Positions 36,455 to 45,280 of a DNA stretch of 64,000 nucleotides are shown here, piece after piece (the stretch's first letter is position 1; the number at the start of each line of letters is the position of its first letter). The notes under the pieces were generated by a model. The model saw nothing but the letters and a program-made list of their open reading frames with translations, ran no database searches and was not told where the DNA came from. A program made the position numbers and the translations under genes. This DNA is from Nodosilinea sp. P-1105. Lineage in GTDB: Bacteria > Cyanobacteriota > Cyanobacteriia > Phormidesmidales > Phormidesmidaceae. The stretch lies in contig NZ_SMDQ01000003.1 in assembly GCF_012911975.1 (NCBI RefSeq), forward strand, positions 62,001 to 126,000, written 5' to 3'.

Positions 36455-37582
36455 GTGAGTACAGAGCGGGCATATTGGCTAACGTGGGCCCAGGCCAAAG
36501 GTCTAGGGCCAGTCTTACTAAAGCGGCTGCATAGCCACTTTGGCAGTTTAGAAGCAGCCTGGCAGGCAGATGGCGCCGATCTGCTTGCCGTTGAAGGCAT
36601 TGGTCTGGGGTTAGGGTCGAGCCTGGTGCAATACCGGCAATCCGTCTGCCCTAAGCAAACCTTGGCCACCTTTGAGCAGCAACAGCCCAACTTTTGGACC
36701 CCGGCCGATCCCCAGTACCCGGCACTGCTGTTTGAAATTACTGATCCACCGCCCCTGCTGTTTTACCGTGGTCGTCCAGAACTGGCTGAGGCCTTAAACA
36801 CTCAGCCATCGGTAGGCATAGTGGGAACCCGTAGCCCCTCCGACTATGGCCAACGCTGGACCCGTCGGTTAACACAGCAGCTAGCGATACATGGGGTGAT
36901 TGTGGTGTCAGGGCTAGCAAATGGGATTGATCGCCATGCTCACTACCAAGCCCTAGAGAGCCATGGATTAACTATCGCTGTTTTGGGCACGGGGGTCGAT
37001 ATCGTGTATCCCTGGGCAAACCGTGCTCTGCAGGAACGGATTGCCAACGTTGGCTTGCTCCTGAGTGAACACCCCAACGGCACACCTCCAGACCGAGTAC
37101 ATTTTCCCCGCCGCAACCGGATTATTGCTGGCCTCAGCCGGGCGGTGGTGGTGACCGAAGCCCCAATCCGCTCTGGGGCATTAATCACTGCTCGCCTGGC
37201 CAATGACTATGGCCGAGATGTGTTTGCTTTACCAGGCTCCCTAGATAACCCCTGTAGTAGAGGTTGCCTAGAGTTGATCAGCCAGGGAGCCCAAATGATC
37301 TTGGATGAAAAGACCCTGGTCACTGAGATGGCTTATCTGCCCCAGTTAGACAGCGCCGCCGCCAAAGTTGAAAGTCGGCCAGAGTCTGCACCTCAGATTC
37401 CCCTATTGGCGCCAGCCATGGCAGCGGTATTCGATGCTATTGGCCATGACCCCGTTACCCTCGACCAACTGGTAACCCAACTCGGACAGCCCACCGCCGA
37501 AGTACTGAGTACCTTAGTTCAGTTAGAACTGATGGGGGCGGTGATTCAACTACCAGGCATGCGCTATCAGCGATCGCCCTAG
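36455..37582 (+). CDS. dprA: DNA-processing protein DprA
   Basis: A 375-residue DprA, which loads RecA on single-stranded DNA during natural transformation. GTG 36455 gives MSTERAYWLTWAQAKGLGP. An N-terminal helix-hairpin-helix/SAM-like region (1-75) precedes the Rossmann domain: VGIVGTRSPSDYGQRWTRRL, VVSGLANGIDRHAHYQAL, FPRRNRIIAGLSRAVVVTEA and YGRDVFALPGSLDNPCSRGC. A C-terminal winged helix (about 310-370) follows. The gene suggests, but does not prove, competence. Its stop lies 2 bp from the convergent FHA gene. Confidence 0.95.
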   Translation: MSTERAYWLTWAQAKGLGPVLLKRLHSHFGSLEAAWQADGADLLAVEGIGLGLGSSLVQYRQSVCPKQTLATFEQQQPNFWTPADPQYPALLFEITDPPPLLFYRGRPELAEALNTQPSVGIVGTRSPSDYGQRWTRRLTQQLAIHGVIVVSGLANGIDRHAHYQALESHGLTIAVLGTGVDIVYPWANRALQERIANVGLLLSEHPNGTPPDRVHFPRRNRIIAGLSRAVVVTEAPIRSGALITARLANDYGRDVFALPGSLDNPCSRGCLELISQGAQMILDEKTLVTEMAYLPQLDSAAAKVESRPESAPQIPLLAPAMAAVFDAIGHDPVTLDQLVTQLGQPTAEVLSTLVQLELMGAVIQLPGMRYQRSP

Positions 37583-37584
37583 CC

Positions 37585-38148
37585 CTAACCATGGGACGGA
37601 TAGGCAACATCAGTACAGGTCTCTTGTAAGAATTCAATCTGCATGGAACCAAGTTGAATTAGGTCTCCATCTTTCAGAGAGTAGGGCTGCATCGGTGCCA
37701 AACGGCAATGGTTAACCCACGTGCCAGATGGACTGTCCAAGTCGGTAATACCGAAGCCTAGGCCTGAATCGAAACTCATGGCGGCATGGCATAGGGCCAC
37801 CTCTTGGTGGGGAACTGCAACGGTACATTGGGTGCTGTAGCCCAACAGCCACCGGGTATCGCAAAGGGTTAACTGAATGGTCTGGTGGTGATTAATGTTA
37901 GTACTCAAAAAGGCTCGTTCCTGTACAACAACCCCTTGTAAATACCAAGGGGAATTGCAGCAGTGGTTTTGAGCGGTCAAGATCGGATCTATCGCCTCTG
38001 CCACCTGCTCTAAGTCGTATTCAAAATTATGAAACAATGTGTCTAACAGCCAAGGAGCGTCCTTGGGTGGGCCAGACAGCGGTGAGCGGGAAGGCTGATC
38101 TAAGGACGACGTCTTAAACTGGGGCTGGGAAGACTGTGAGGAGACCAT
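37585..38148 (-). CDS. FHA-domain protein
   Basis: A 187-residue protein. A variable helical N-terminal part (1-85) contains WLLDTLFHNFEYDLEQVAE. The C-terminal FHA beta-sandwich contains VALCHAAMSFDSGLGFGITD, DSPSGTWVNHCRLA and LKDGDLIQLGSMQIEF. Asn in GTWVN, typical for phosphothreonine loops, is present; the usual upstream GR..S..H pattern is altered (LGYSTQCTVAV). It probably reads phosphothreonine in a signalling complex. Partners are not visible here. It converges on dprA, with 2 bp between stop codons. Confidence 0.85.
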   Translation of the reverse strand: MVSSQSSQPQFKTSSLDQPSRSPLSGPPKDAPWLLDTLFHNFEYDLEQVAEAIDPILTAQNHCCNSPWYLQGVVVQERAFLSTNINHHQTIQLTLCDTRWLLGYSTQCTVAVPHQEVALCHAAMSFDSGLGFGITDLDSPSGTWVNHCRLAPMQPYSLKDGDLIQLGSMQIEFLQETCTDVAYPSHG

Positions 38149-38517
38149 AAACGCATCGATTCCATCGCTAACGACAATCTCTAGAAGCTGAACCTAGCCC
38201 ATGACGATCATGAGCTGATCGGGTGTGATCGATCTGGTAGATAGTACCCTTGATCTTAGTTCCAGAATTTTGCCAATTCTGGAGGAACTCCTATGGATTA
38301 GTTAGAACTGGATTAGTTAGAACTGAGCGTGACGATTTCCTGACAGACAGGTTGGATAAATCTAGCTGAGTCGGCAAAGATGCTTGTTTAAGCTAAGCAA
38401 CCCACCTGGGCTGACGCCATTAAAGCGGGTTTCCGATCATTAGACAATCCTCAGGTTTGGGCTATTTACAAAAGCTTTATCCGCCTCCTAGGTATTATTC
38501 GGGTTTAGAGAGGATTT
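38149..38517. other. Intergenic region with hairpin and 15-bp tandem duplication
   Basis: 369 bp between two minus-strand genes. CCAGAATT (38262-38269) and AATTCTGG (38275-38282) form a hairpin. Next to it TGGATTAGTTAGAAC stands twice in a row at 38294-38323. These lie upstream of the FHA gene and may be part of its leader. No gene seen. Confidence 0.6.
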
Positions 38518-39153
38518 CTAGCCTGTGAACACTTCCGTGCCATAGCTGGCTTGACTATCCACGGTCAAGATCTTGAGTGGTAGGGCTGTTGCCGATTCGG
38601 GTAATGCCGCCAAAACAGCGTCAACGCGCTGCCCATAGCCCCTATCTGAGAGCGCTGGCTGGGTGGTTTCTACCGCCACCGACTGCCCCAGGTTAACCCA
38701 GGACCGACAGCCCCCGTAGCTTTTTTGCCAGGGCAGTACCAGGGGGTGGGGCAACCGATAGGCCCGCAATACCATGGCATAGGTAGGGCGATCGGGTTGC
38801 CAATCTAGGCGTTCTTGCAAAAACCGCTGATTCCAAATTAGGTAAGGCAAGAGGGGGGATAGATCGGCACCTGGCCCCAGTAAAAAGGCATGGGTGACGG
38901 TGGCCCAGCCCTCAAAGCTGACTGTTGCCCTAGCAGGGGAGGCTGGATAGCAGGGTAGTTGAGCTGTAAACTGCGGCTTTAACAACTCGGCGGTTTGGTG
39001 TTCTAGGGTGGGTAGCAACAACATCTGCTGAGCCGTGAGGGAAAATTGGCCCTGATGTTCTCGAATGCCGCCCTTACGGATGAGCAGTACCGTGTCACCG
39101 TTGAGCAACGCGGTTACGGCCACTGACCATTCCTTGAAGGCCCAATCTACCAT
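38518..39153 (-). CDS. DUF1802 family protein
   Basis: A 211-residue cytoplasmic protein that starts FKEWSVAVTALLNGDTVLLI, continues RKGGIREHQGQFSLTAQQML, and has FLLGPGADLSPLLPYLIWNQ and FLQERLDWQPDRPTYAMVLR in the second half. This is the pattern of the DUF1802 family common in cyanobacteria. Function unknown. The ATG at 39153 gives MVDWAFKEWSVAV. A HAD hydrolase gene precedes it on the same strand by 56 bp, so the two may be cotranscribed. Confidence 0.88.
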   Translation of the reverse strand: MVDWAFKEWSVAVTALLNGDTVLLIRKGGIREHQGQFSLTAQQMLLLPTLEHQTAELLKPQFTAQLPCYPASPARATVSFEGWATVTHAFLLGPGADLSPLLPYLIWNQRFLQERLDWQPDRPTYAMVLRAYRLPHPLVLPWQKSYGGCRSWVNLGQSVAVETTQPALSDRGYGQRVDAVLAALPESATALPLKILTVDSQASYGTEVFTG

Positions 39154-39209
39154 GGCTTCACCCTCCTGGTTCCATCTCTTTCAGCCTAACCTTAGCTCTC
39201 TAAAGCGTG

Positions 39210-39971
39210 TTACTGATCAACCTGTAGATCATCCCAGGTGTGAAGCACTAGATGTGCGCCGGGGACTGGCGATCGCCCCCATGGCTCCGAAACAGACAGG
39301 AATGTTGCTCCCCCATGGACTGCCAGGCTGCGATCCACCCAGCTATCACCCACAATGATGGTATGGCTGGGGTTGACTTGGAGGCGATCGCATAGACCAT
39401 AAAACAGTGTAGGGTCTGGTTTCGGCAAATCGCCAGCATCGGTTCCCTGCCATTGGTCCACCCAGGGGGTTAGGCCATAGTGATCTAAAAATTCCTTGAC
39501 ATAGGCACTACTATCCGACGACAGCACGCCCACTTGAATAGCACTGTGCTTAAGTCGCTGCAACAGCTCCTTAGTTCCTTCATAGGGAGGTGTATAGGCT
39601 GCTTTGCCCTGGGATTGTTGATCCACTTGAAAAAATGCTTGATTCACCAGCTCAAAGGCCTGATCCACCGGATATCCGGCCTGAGTTAACACCGCTATAG
39701 CCGCATCAACATTAGCCTGCCGGGTGCCAACCGCCATCAGCCCATCTGGGGCTAACCCGTCGGCGGTGACCCCAACCCTAGCCAACAACATTTCGATGAG
39801 AGCGCTAGGCCCTAGGGGTAGATTACCGACCACTGACTGGGTAATCGTTTCCGCTCGGGCGATCGCCAGTTGTCGCAAGAACTCCCGAGAGTCAGCCAGA
39901 GTGCCGTCTTTATCGAAAATGATGGCAGCTACAGGAGCGATGAGCTGCTGCTGGCAGCGTACTTGAGTCAT
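39210..39971 (-). CDS. HAD family hydrolase (phosphoglycolate phosphatase-like)
   Basis: A 253-residue haloacid dehalogenase-type phosphatase. The nucleophile motif is IIFDKDGTLADS, motif II is VGVLSSDSSAYVKEFL, and motif IV is HTIIVGDSWVDRSLAVHGG. The cap-domain helices in between resemble the Gph group. ATG 39971 is preferred over TTG 40004 because it leaves a normal N-terminus and follows GGATG. The rpsA terminator hairpin lies just upstream, within the 121-bp gap to rpsA. The substrate is unknown; phosphoglycolate is one possibility in a phototroph. Confidence 0.88.
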   Translation of the reverse strand: MTQVRCQQQLIAPVAAIIFDKDGTLADSREFLRQLAIARAETITQSVVGNLPLGPSALIEMLLARVGVTADGLAPDGLMAVGTRQANVDAAIAVLTQAGYPVDQAFELVNQAFFQVDQQSQGKAAYTPPYEGTKELLQRLKHSAIQVGVLSSDSSAYVKEFLDHYGLTPWVDQWQGTDAGDLPKPDPTLFYGLCDRLQVNPSHTIIVGDSWVDRSLAVHGGATFLSVSEPWGRSPVPGAHLVLHTWDDLQVDQ

Positions 39972-39986
39972 GATCATCCAAAAAAT

Positions 39987-40020
39987 AAGCGAGAAAACGT
40001 CCAAAGACCTTTTCTCGCTA
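39987..40020 (-). terminator. Rho-independent terminator of rpsA
   Basis: A perfect 10-bp stem, AGCGAGAAAA (39988-39997) and TTTTCTCGCT (40010-40019), with a 12-nt loop. On the minus strand it is followed by TTATTTTTT. It ends rpsA transcription shortly before the HAD gene. Confidence 0.85.
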
Positions 40021-40092
40021 AACTACTTGATGCCCCCCTCGGTAGCGGCCTCAGCAGCCCTCTAAGGGTCTCAAAGACTCAACTCCGGAACT

Positions 40093-41058
40093 CTAGTCAG
40101 CCACCAGGGCAACCTCTTCCTCATAGACCTCACCGTTCAGTTCAGCCGCCTTTTCAGCCGCTTGTTTACGCAGTTGCTCCCGGTATTTGGCAGCCATTTC
40201 CTCGGCCTTGTCGTAAACCAGGTCAGGATTTTTCACCATATCCCCAGGCTCGGGTTCAAGTTGCTTGGTAGACAAGGAAATGCGACCCCGCTCCGCATCC
40301 AAGTCAATGATCATCACTTTGATTTCATCATTGACGTTAAAGACATCATGGGGAGTATTGATGTGATCGTGGGAGATTTCGGAAATGTGCAGAAGACCGC
40401 TAACACCACCGATATCAATGAAGGCACCGTAAGGCTTAAGACCCCGTACAGCCCCTAGAACCACTTCACCCACCTGCAAACCATTCATCTTGCGCTCAAC
40501 CAGAGCCCGACGATGGCTGAGGACTAAGCGGTTACGCTCTTCGTCGACTTCCAAAAACTTCAATGGCAAATCCTCACCCACAAGATCTTCCTTGGGCTTG
40601 CGAGTACTAATATGAGAGCCAGGAATAAAGCCCCGTAACCCTTCAATGCGCACCAAGGCCCCACCTCGGTTGGTGGCAAATACGCCAGAGCGAACGGTGG
40701 CATCTTCTTGTTGCAGCTGCCGTACCCGCTCCCAAGCGCGCATGTACTCAATCCGACGAATGGAGAGGGTCAACTGGCCATCTTCATTCTCGTCAGTCAG
40801 AATAAAGAATTCACGGCTCTCGTTAGATCGCAGTACCTCTTCAGGATGATCTACCCGATTGATAGACATTTCCTGAATGGGGAGGTAGGCAGCGGTTTTT
40901 GCACCGATATCAATCAGGGCGCCTCTGGGCTCAAGACTAAACACGGTTCCGGTTACAGTATCTCCGGGGTTGAAGTGATAGTCGTACTGATCCAGCAGTG
41001 CGGCAAAATCTTCGTGTGTAAACCCGATGTCAAAGTCTTTTACGTCCTGATTGAGCAT
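40093..41058 (-). CDS. rpsA: 30S ribosomal protein S1 (cyanobacterial short form)
   Basis: A 321-residue S1 with three S1 RNA-binding domains, the short form found in cyanobacteria and chloroplasts; E. coli has six domains and 557 residues. Domain 1 (about 32-100): GDTVTGTVFSLEPRGALIDI and KTAAYLPIQEMS. Domain 2 (about 115-185): GALVRIEGLRGFIPGSHIST. Domain 3 (about 199-270): GEVVLGAVRGLKPYGAFIDI and GGVSGLLHISEISHD. A charged helical tail ends the protein. It helps mRNA binding to the 30S subunit. nrdR lies upstream on the same strand 279 bp away. Confidence 0.96.
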   Translation of the reverse strand: MLNQDVKDFDIGFTHEDFAALLDQYDYHFNPGDTVTGTVFSLEPRGALIDIGAKTAAYLPIQEMSINRVDHPEEVLRSNESREFFILTDENEDGQLTLSIRRIEYMRAWERVRQLQQEDATVRSGVFATNRGGALVRIEGLRGFIPGSHISTRKPKEDLVGEDLPLKFLEVDEERNRLVLSHRRALVERKMNGLQVGEVVLGAVRGLKPYGAFIDIGGVSGLLHISEISHDHINTPHDVFNVNDEIKVMIIDLDAERGRISLSTKQLEPEPGDMVKNPDLVYDKAEEMAAKYREQLRKQAAEKAAELNGEVYEEEVALVAD

Positions 41059-41337
41059 GCTAGTGTTTTCCTATGATTTTCTCCGTAAATACTGCGGTTT
41101 CTGTGCAGACGTACAAAACAATCAACTCAGTTAGTTAGAAGCCCACGCCAGATACATGCGACAACGCATCGGCACAGACTGACCGATAAACCCACAGGAT
41201 TAAAATTATAACTGATGAAATGGCGTTGGTGAATAGTTGGTGCAACTATCTCCGGAGAAGCCAAGGCTTGTCAGCCGCTAGGAACACAGCTCGATGTAAG
41301 TCATGCCAACCCTTCGCCACCCTCGAACCTCTCAGAG

Positions 41338-41862
41338 TTAAGATCTGAAAACGGAAACGGCATAAGCAGGGGATGCGTCTGGATCAGCTTGTTCCGATGT
41401 TGTCTCACTGGCATGGTCTTGGAGCAGATTTAGGGCATCGGTGAAATCGCGGATACCTTGAAACTGGCGGTAAACCGAGGCAAACCTGACAAAGGCAACT
41501 TCATTAATGGTTTGCAGCTTTGCCAGTACCATTTCACCAATTTCAGCACTATTAACCTCCCGACTGGCCCGCTGTTGAAGCTCTGCCTCAATGTCGTCCA
41601 CTACCGTTTCAATGGTTTGAGGGGTGACAGGGGTTTTTTCACAGGCGCGGACAATTCCCCGCAGCACTTTAGATCGCTCAAAGAGTTCGTGGTCACTATT
41701 GCGTTTAATCACGGTGATCGGCACGTACTCAATGCGCTCGTAGGTAGTAAACCGTCGTTCGCACCGTAAGCACTCTCGCCGTCGCCGAATACTACGTCCA
41801 GCTTCTGCGGAACGAGATTCTAGGACACGGTTGTTGGGATGTTGGCAAAACGGACAATGCAT
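41338..41862 (-). CDS. nrdR: Transcriptional repressor NrdR
   Basis: A 174-residue NrdR, which senses ATP/dATP and represses ribonucleotide reductase genes. The N-terminal zinc ribbon is [15 protein letters not shown] ... [13 protein letters not shown]. The ATP-cone follows: [20 protein letters not shown] and [19 protein letters not shown], with [14 protein letters not shown] near 140. The ATG at 41862 gives MHCPFCQHP. In cyanobacteria nrdR often lies next to psbT/psbB, as it does here, without known functional reason. Confidence 0.96.
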   Translation of the reverse strand: MHCPFCQHPNNRVLESRSAEAGRSIRRRRECLRCERRFTTYERIEYVPITVIKRNSDHELFERSKVLRGIVRACEKTPVTPQTIETVVDDIEAELQQRASREVNSAEIGEMVLAKLQTINEVAFVRFASVYRQFQGIRDFTDALNLLQDHASETTSEQADPDASPAYAVSVFRS

Positions 41863-42071
41863 GGGTTTGCTCCCGGGGGACGGAAGATGCGAACGACGGA
41901 CCCTCTGTCAGAAATTTAGAGTAACAACGACAGAAGCAAGCCCTCTTAAAAAGAAAACTTGCTTCTATATTAATTAAATTGTGCAAAAAGCAACTAAATT
42001 AATTACCCACCTCAGCAAAGTTCCGGCATAGCCTAGACCAGGCAGTGGGAATTTCCAGCTTAATCCCCAGC

Positions 42072-42170
42072 TTAGTCCTTAGAAATGCGAGGCGGCTCAC
42101 GAAAGGCAATTGCGAAAAAGAGCGTACCGATAACGCAAGCAAAAATGAAGATGTAAGCGACAGCTTCCAT
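42072..42170 (-). CDS. psbT: Photosystem II reaction centre protein PsbT
   Basis: A 32-residue single-helix protein: [20 protein letters not shown], then [24 protein letters not shown] is the invariant PsbT signature. PsbT sits at the PSII dimer interface near D1 and CP47 and helps stabilise the QA site and the dimer. It lies 123 bp downstream of psbB on the same strand, the classic psbB-psbT pair. The N-terminal part (EAVAY) differs from the frequent ETFTY but keeps the helix. Confidence 0.95.
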   Translation of the reverse strand: MEAVAYIFIFACVIGTLFFAIAFREPPRISKD

Positions 42171-42293
42171 AGTGAACAGGCTCCTACTCTAACTAGCTAT
42201 CTTTAGTTTACAGGTATTTCAGATGTCATGTGCCCGACAGATGGGCGGACAGGCTCAACGGTCGGGCACATTGTTCATCAACAGGCGTCAAAC

Positions 42294-43826
42294 TTAAACT
42301 GTTTCTTCCTGGCGCGTAGAGGTATCCCCTACTTTGGCAAAGAAGCCCCATTCCACCTGCTCGGCAGACAGGTCGGGGTCAATGCCCGCAAACACATCCC
42401 GGAACAGGGTACGAGCACCGTGCCAGATATGGCCAAAGAAGAACAACAGCGCAAACACAGCATGACCAAAGGTAAACCAGCCACGGGTGCTGGTGCGGAA
42501 CACACCATCCGACCCCAGGGTTTCTAAGTCAAACTCAAAGGGCTCACCCAATTGAGCTTTACGGGCATAACGTTTCAACAGGGCTGGTTCGGTAATGGTC
42601 TGACCATTCAACTCACCCCCATAGAAGGTAGCCGTAACACCGGTTTGCTCAAAGCTATACTTCGATTCGGCCCGGCGGAAGGGGATATCAGCTCGGATAA
42701 TACCGTCTTCATCCACCAGCACAACTGGAAAAGTCTCGAAGAAGCTGGGCAAACGACGCACGGACAGAACTCGGCCTTCACCATCTTTGAAGACGGGGTG
42801 CCCTAGCCAACCCTGGGCTAAGCCATCACCTTGGTTCATTGGGCCAACTCGGAATAAGCCCCCCTTAGCAGGGCTATTACCCACGTAATCGTAAAACGCC
42901 AATTTTTCAGGAACCGTGGAATAGGCCTCAGCTAACGTGGCCCCGGCGCTTACTTCAGACTGAACTCGCCGTTGAATTTCCTGCTGGAAATAGCTGCTAT
43001 CCCACTGATAGCGGGTAGGACCAAACAATTCGATGGGGGTAGCGGCACTGCCATACCACATGGTGCCTGCGACCACGAAGGCCGCAAAGAAAACAGCGGC
43101 AATACTGCTGGACAGTACGGTTTCGATATTACCCATGCGCAGCGCTTTGTACAGTCGCTGCGGTGGACGTACCGTCAGGTGGAATAGCCCGGCAATAATA
43201 CCGACAATGCCAGCCGCAATGTGGTGGGCGACAATCCCCCCCGGATTAAAGGGGTTAAACCCAGCCGACCCCCACTCTGGGGCCACACCCTGCACATGGC
43301 CAGTGAGACCGTAGGGGTCCGACACCCACATGCCAGGACCCCAAAGCCCTGTTAAGTGGAAAGCTCCAAACCCGAAGCACAGTAGCCCGGACAGGAACAG
43401 GTGAATACCAAACATTTTGGGCAAATCTAAGGCAGGCTCCCCAGTGCGAGGGTCCCGAAATAGATCGAGATCCCAGTAAACCCAGTGCCAGCAGGCGGCC
43501 AAGAATAGCAGGCCTGCCAATACAATATGGGCAGCAGCAACGCCTTCAAAAGACCAAAAGCCAGGGTTGACAGCGGTTTCGCCAGTCACACTCCAGCCGC
43601 CCCAAGATTGGGTAACGCCTAGGCGCGCCATGAAAGGCAACACAAACATGCCCTGCCGCCACATGGGATTAAGCACAGGATCGCTTGGATCAAAGGTGGC
43701 TAGTTCAAACAGGGCCATAGAGCCAGCCCAGCCAGCCACCAGGGCTGTATGCATTAGGTGTACAGAAATCAGTCGCCCGGGATCGTTGATGACGACCGTA
43801 TGTACCCGGTACCAGGGTAGTCCCAT
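42294..43826 (-). CDS. psbB: Photosystem II CP47 chlorophyll apoprotein PsbB
   Basis: CP47, 510 residues, the core antenna of PSII with six membrane helices binding chlorophyll a through conserved histidines. The start [20 protein letters not shown] is invariant, and a strong AGGAGGAGAG site lies 7-16 bp before the [29 protein letters not shown]-type [20 protein letters not shown] and [20 protein letters not shown] are typical helices. The large lumenal loop E lies between helices 5 and 6, and [20 protein letters not shown] forms helix 6. Transcribed with psbT; the promoter faces the divergent ferredoxin gene. Confidence 0.98.
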   Translation of the reverse strand: MGLPWYRVHTVVINDPGRLISVHLMHTALVAGWAGSMALFELATFDPSDPVLNPMWRQGMFVLPFMARLGVTQSWGGWSVTGETAVNPGFWSFEGVAAAHIVLAGLLFLAACWHWVYWDLDLFRDPRTGEPALDLPKMFGIHLFLSGLLCFGFGAFHLTGLWGPGMWVSDPYGLTGHVQGVAPEWGSAGFNPFNPGGIVAHHIAAGIVGIIAGLFHLTVRPPQRLYKALRMGNIETVLSSSIAAVFFAAFVVAGTMWYGSAATPIELFGPTRYQWDSSYFQQEIQRRVQSEVSAGATLAEAYSTVPEKLAFYDYVGNSPAKGGLFRVGPMNQGDGLAQGWLGHPVFKDGEGRVLSVRRLPSFFETFPVVLVDEDGIIRADIPFRRAESKYSFEQTGVTATFYGGELNGQTITEPALLKRYARKAQLGEPFEFDLETLGSDGVFRTSTRGWFTFGHAVFALLFFFGHIWHGARTLFRDVFAGIDPDLSAEQVEWGFFAKVGDTSTRQEETV

Positions 43827-44179
43827 TGACTACTCTCCTCCTCTAGGTAAAACAGTGTTGTTTTGAAATTGTCTTAAGAATGCCAGATACTGATAAGCCT
43901 ATCAGATTGGGCTCACAGAATCCCCTATCCCATCTCCATCCTCCGGGATCGTTTGGCAATTGCCATGGCCGTTGATGGATAAGAATTCATTTGGTACAGA
44001 TGAGATGTAACAATGAAATTACTTAAAGAAGTGTAACTAGTTGAAATCCTCCTCGCAAGCTTATGGCTTGATTCTGGCTAGATTTCAGCTGAGAGCAGCT
44101 CCGAGGAATACACACATCAGCCGCGAAACGCTCGAATTATCAGTCATTGTTGACGCCGCAATCATAAGGAGATAGGCCC
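43827..44179. other. Divergent promoter region of psbB and ferredoxin
   Basis: 353 bp between psbB (minus) and the ferredoxin gene (plus). It holds the psbB ribosome-binding site at its left end and AAGGAG for the ferredoxin at its right end (about 44167-44172). An HLR1-like element near 44004-44037 is listed separately. No gene is seen. Confidence 0.7.
44004..44037 (-). promoter_or_regulatory. HLR1-like (RpaB-type) repeat candidate upstream of psbB
   Basis: On the minus strand GTTACACT (plus 44030-44037) is followed after 2 bp by TTTAAGTA, and 16 bp later by GTTACATC (plus 44004-44011). HLR1 sites are two GTTACAWW-like octamers with 2-bp spacing and bind RpaB at light-responsive photosynthesis promoters. 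Here the half-sites with correct spacing match imperfectly, so this is tentative. Confidence 0.3.
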
Positions 44180-44518
44180 ATGGCAACTGTTAAGTTTCTT
44201 AACGAAGATACTCAGATTACGATGCCAGACGGGGCCAACCTGCGCTTTAAGGCGTTGGAAAATCGCATTGACCTGTATACCTTCAGCGGCAAACTAATGA
44301 ACTGCGGGGGGTATGGCCAGTGCGGTACCTGTGTGGTGGATGTGGTGGATGGTCATGAGAATCTGTCTCCCCGCACTGCTGTAGAAGAGCGTAAGCTAAA
44401 GAAATGGCCGGAAACTTGCCGATTGGCTTGTCAAACAACGGTCCATGGACCAGTGACGATCGCCACTAAGCCCAAGAAATCAGGTCGCTCATCCTCCCAG
44501 CAGTCAAAAACCGCTTAA
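44180..44518 (+). CDS. [2Fe-2S] ferredoxin, divergent cyanobacterial type
   Basis: A 112-residue plant/adrenodoxin-fold ferredoxin. Cluster cysteines: [18 protein letters not shown] gives CX5CX2C at about residues 42-51, with the fourth in [15 protein letters not shown] (about 77-82). The C-terminal Lys/Ser-rich tail (about 93-112) is unusual. This type lacks the exact plant PetF loop (CRAGACSSC) and is closer to the low-abundance ferredoxins found beside PSII genes in cyanobacteria. Its electron partner is unknown. ATG 44180 follows AAGGAGATAGGCCC. psbM lies 173 bp downstream on the same strand. Confidence 0.9.
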   Translation: MATVKFLNEDTQITMPDGANLRFKALENRIDLYTFSGKLMNCGGYGQCGTCVVDVVDGHENLSPRTAVEERKLKKWPETCRLACQTTVHGPVTIATKPKKSGRSSSQQSKTA

Positions 44519-44691
44519 CCGATGGGGGTACCCCCAGGACCGAGTCGGCGGGCAATGGCTGTCAGGCCAATTTTGCCTCTTCCCAAGTTTCCATCACCCA
44601 GGAGGAAAGTCAGGTGGTATTCTAAAAGCGTTAGGTTACAACTTGATGGACTGCTGTTTGATTGAGAGTAAGAGAGTAGAGGCAAGCACCG

Positions 44692-44802
44692 ATGGAAGTA
44701 AATAAACTTGGGTTTGTAGCTAGCATTCTCTTTGTGCTGGTTCCCACTGTGTTCCTGTTGATTCTGTACATCCAAACCTCTAGTAAGCAAACGGGTGCCT
44801 AG
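44692..44802 (+). CDS. psbM: Photosystem II reaction centre protein PsbM
   Basis: A 36-residue single-helix subunit: [20 protein letters not shown], then [16 protein letters not shown]. The [15 protein letters not shown] core and ending YIQT are diagnostic for PsbM. It lies at the PSII dimer interface together with PsbT, whose gene is 2.5 kb away in this island. It is too short for ordinary gene callers to favour. A Rho-independent terminator follows at about 45143. Confidence 0.95.
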   Translation: MEVNKLGFVASILFVLVPTVFLLILYIQTSSKQTGA

Positions 44803-45280
44803 ACTCGTTATGGTCTATTGAGGCTTTGGTCTGCGAGATGTTGATATCGAGGCGCTGGTATGGCGCTCAGTTGCAGCAGGTAAGCTTTGGCAGATGGGCT
44901 AATCCTAAGGGGTACACCTCTTCTTATAAAGCCAAAGGTTATGGGGCTAAAGGCTGTAGACTGTTTGGCGATAGTGGCTAAGGCTAGCCCTAGCTAACAG
45001 TATTGCGATACCCCGTATGGGTATTACGGTTTTGGCCATTGCTTTTGTTAAGCTGCTTTTGCTAAACAGGGGGATGACCGAATTCAAGGATGGTTTTTGT
45101 GAAAAACAGTCTTTGTGAAAGATACTCTTTGTGAAAAATCTCAAGGCGCTGGTGTTCTATCAGCGCCTTTTTTTCAGGGCATGCCCCTGGTGGCCCTAGG
45201 GCTGATTTTATTGGGCCATTCAGGGTCTAGACTGCATGAATAACAATGGGCCTGGTGGATATTGGGTTGGGGTCAAGCCT
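44803..45280. other. Intergenic region after psbM
   Basis: 478 bp. Three 16-bp imperfect tandem units built on TTTGTGAAA lie at 45095-45142, directly before the terminator at 45143. The open frame 45236-45280 would be an N-terminal extension of the protease and is rejected. A minus-strand frame (44947-45144) has no support. Confidence 0.6.
45143..45174 (+). terminator. Rho-independent terminator
   Basis: A 9-bp stem, AAGGCGCTG (45143-45151) and CAGCGCCTT (45161-45169), with a 9-nt loop and a T-run to 45174. It separates the ferredoxin-psbM unit from the protease gene. Confidence 0.9.

Noticed and set aside
44515-44790. 91-codon minus-strand frame opposite psbM
   Set aside because: It is the antisense of psbM and its leader; the PsbM sequence is unmistakable on plus.
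45095-45142. Short repeats considered as a CRISPR array
   Set aside because: Only three imperfect 16-bp units without spacers; no cas genes in the window.
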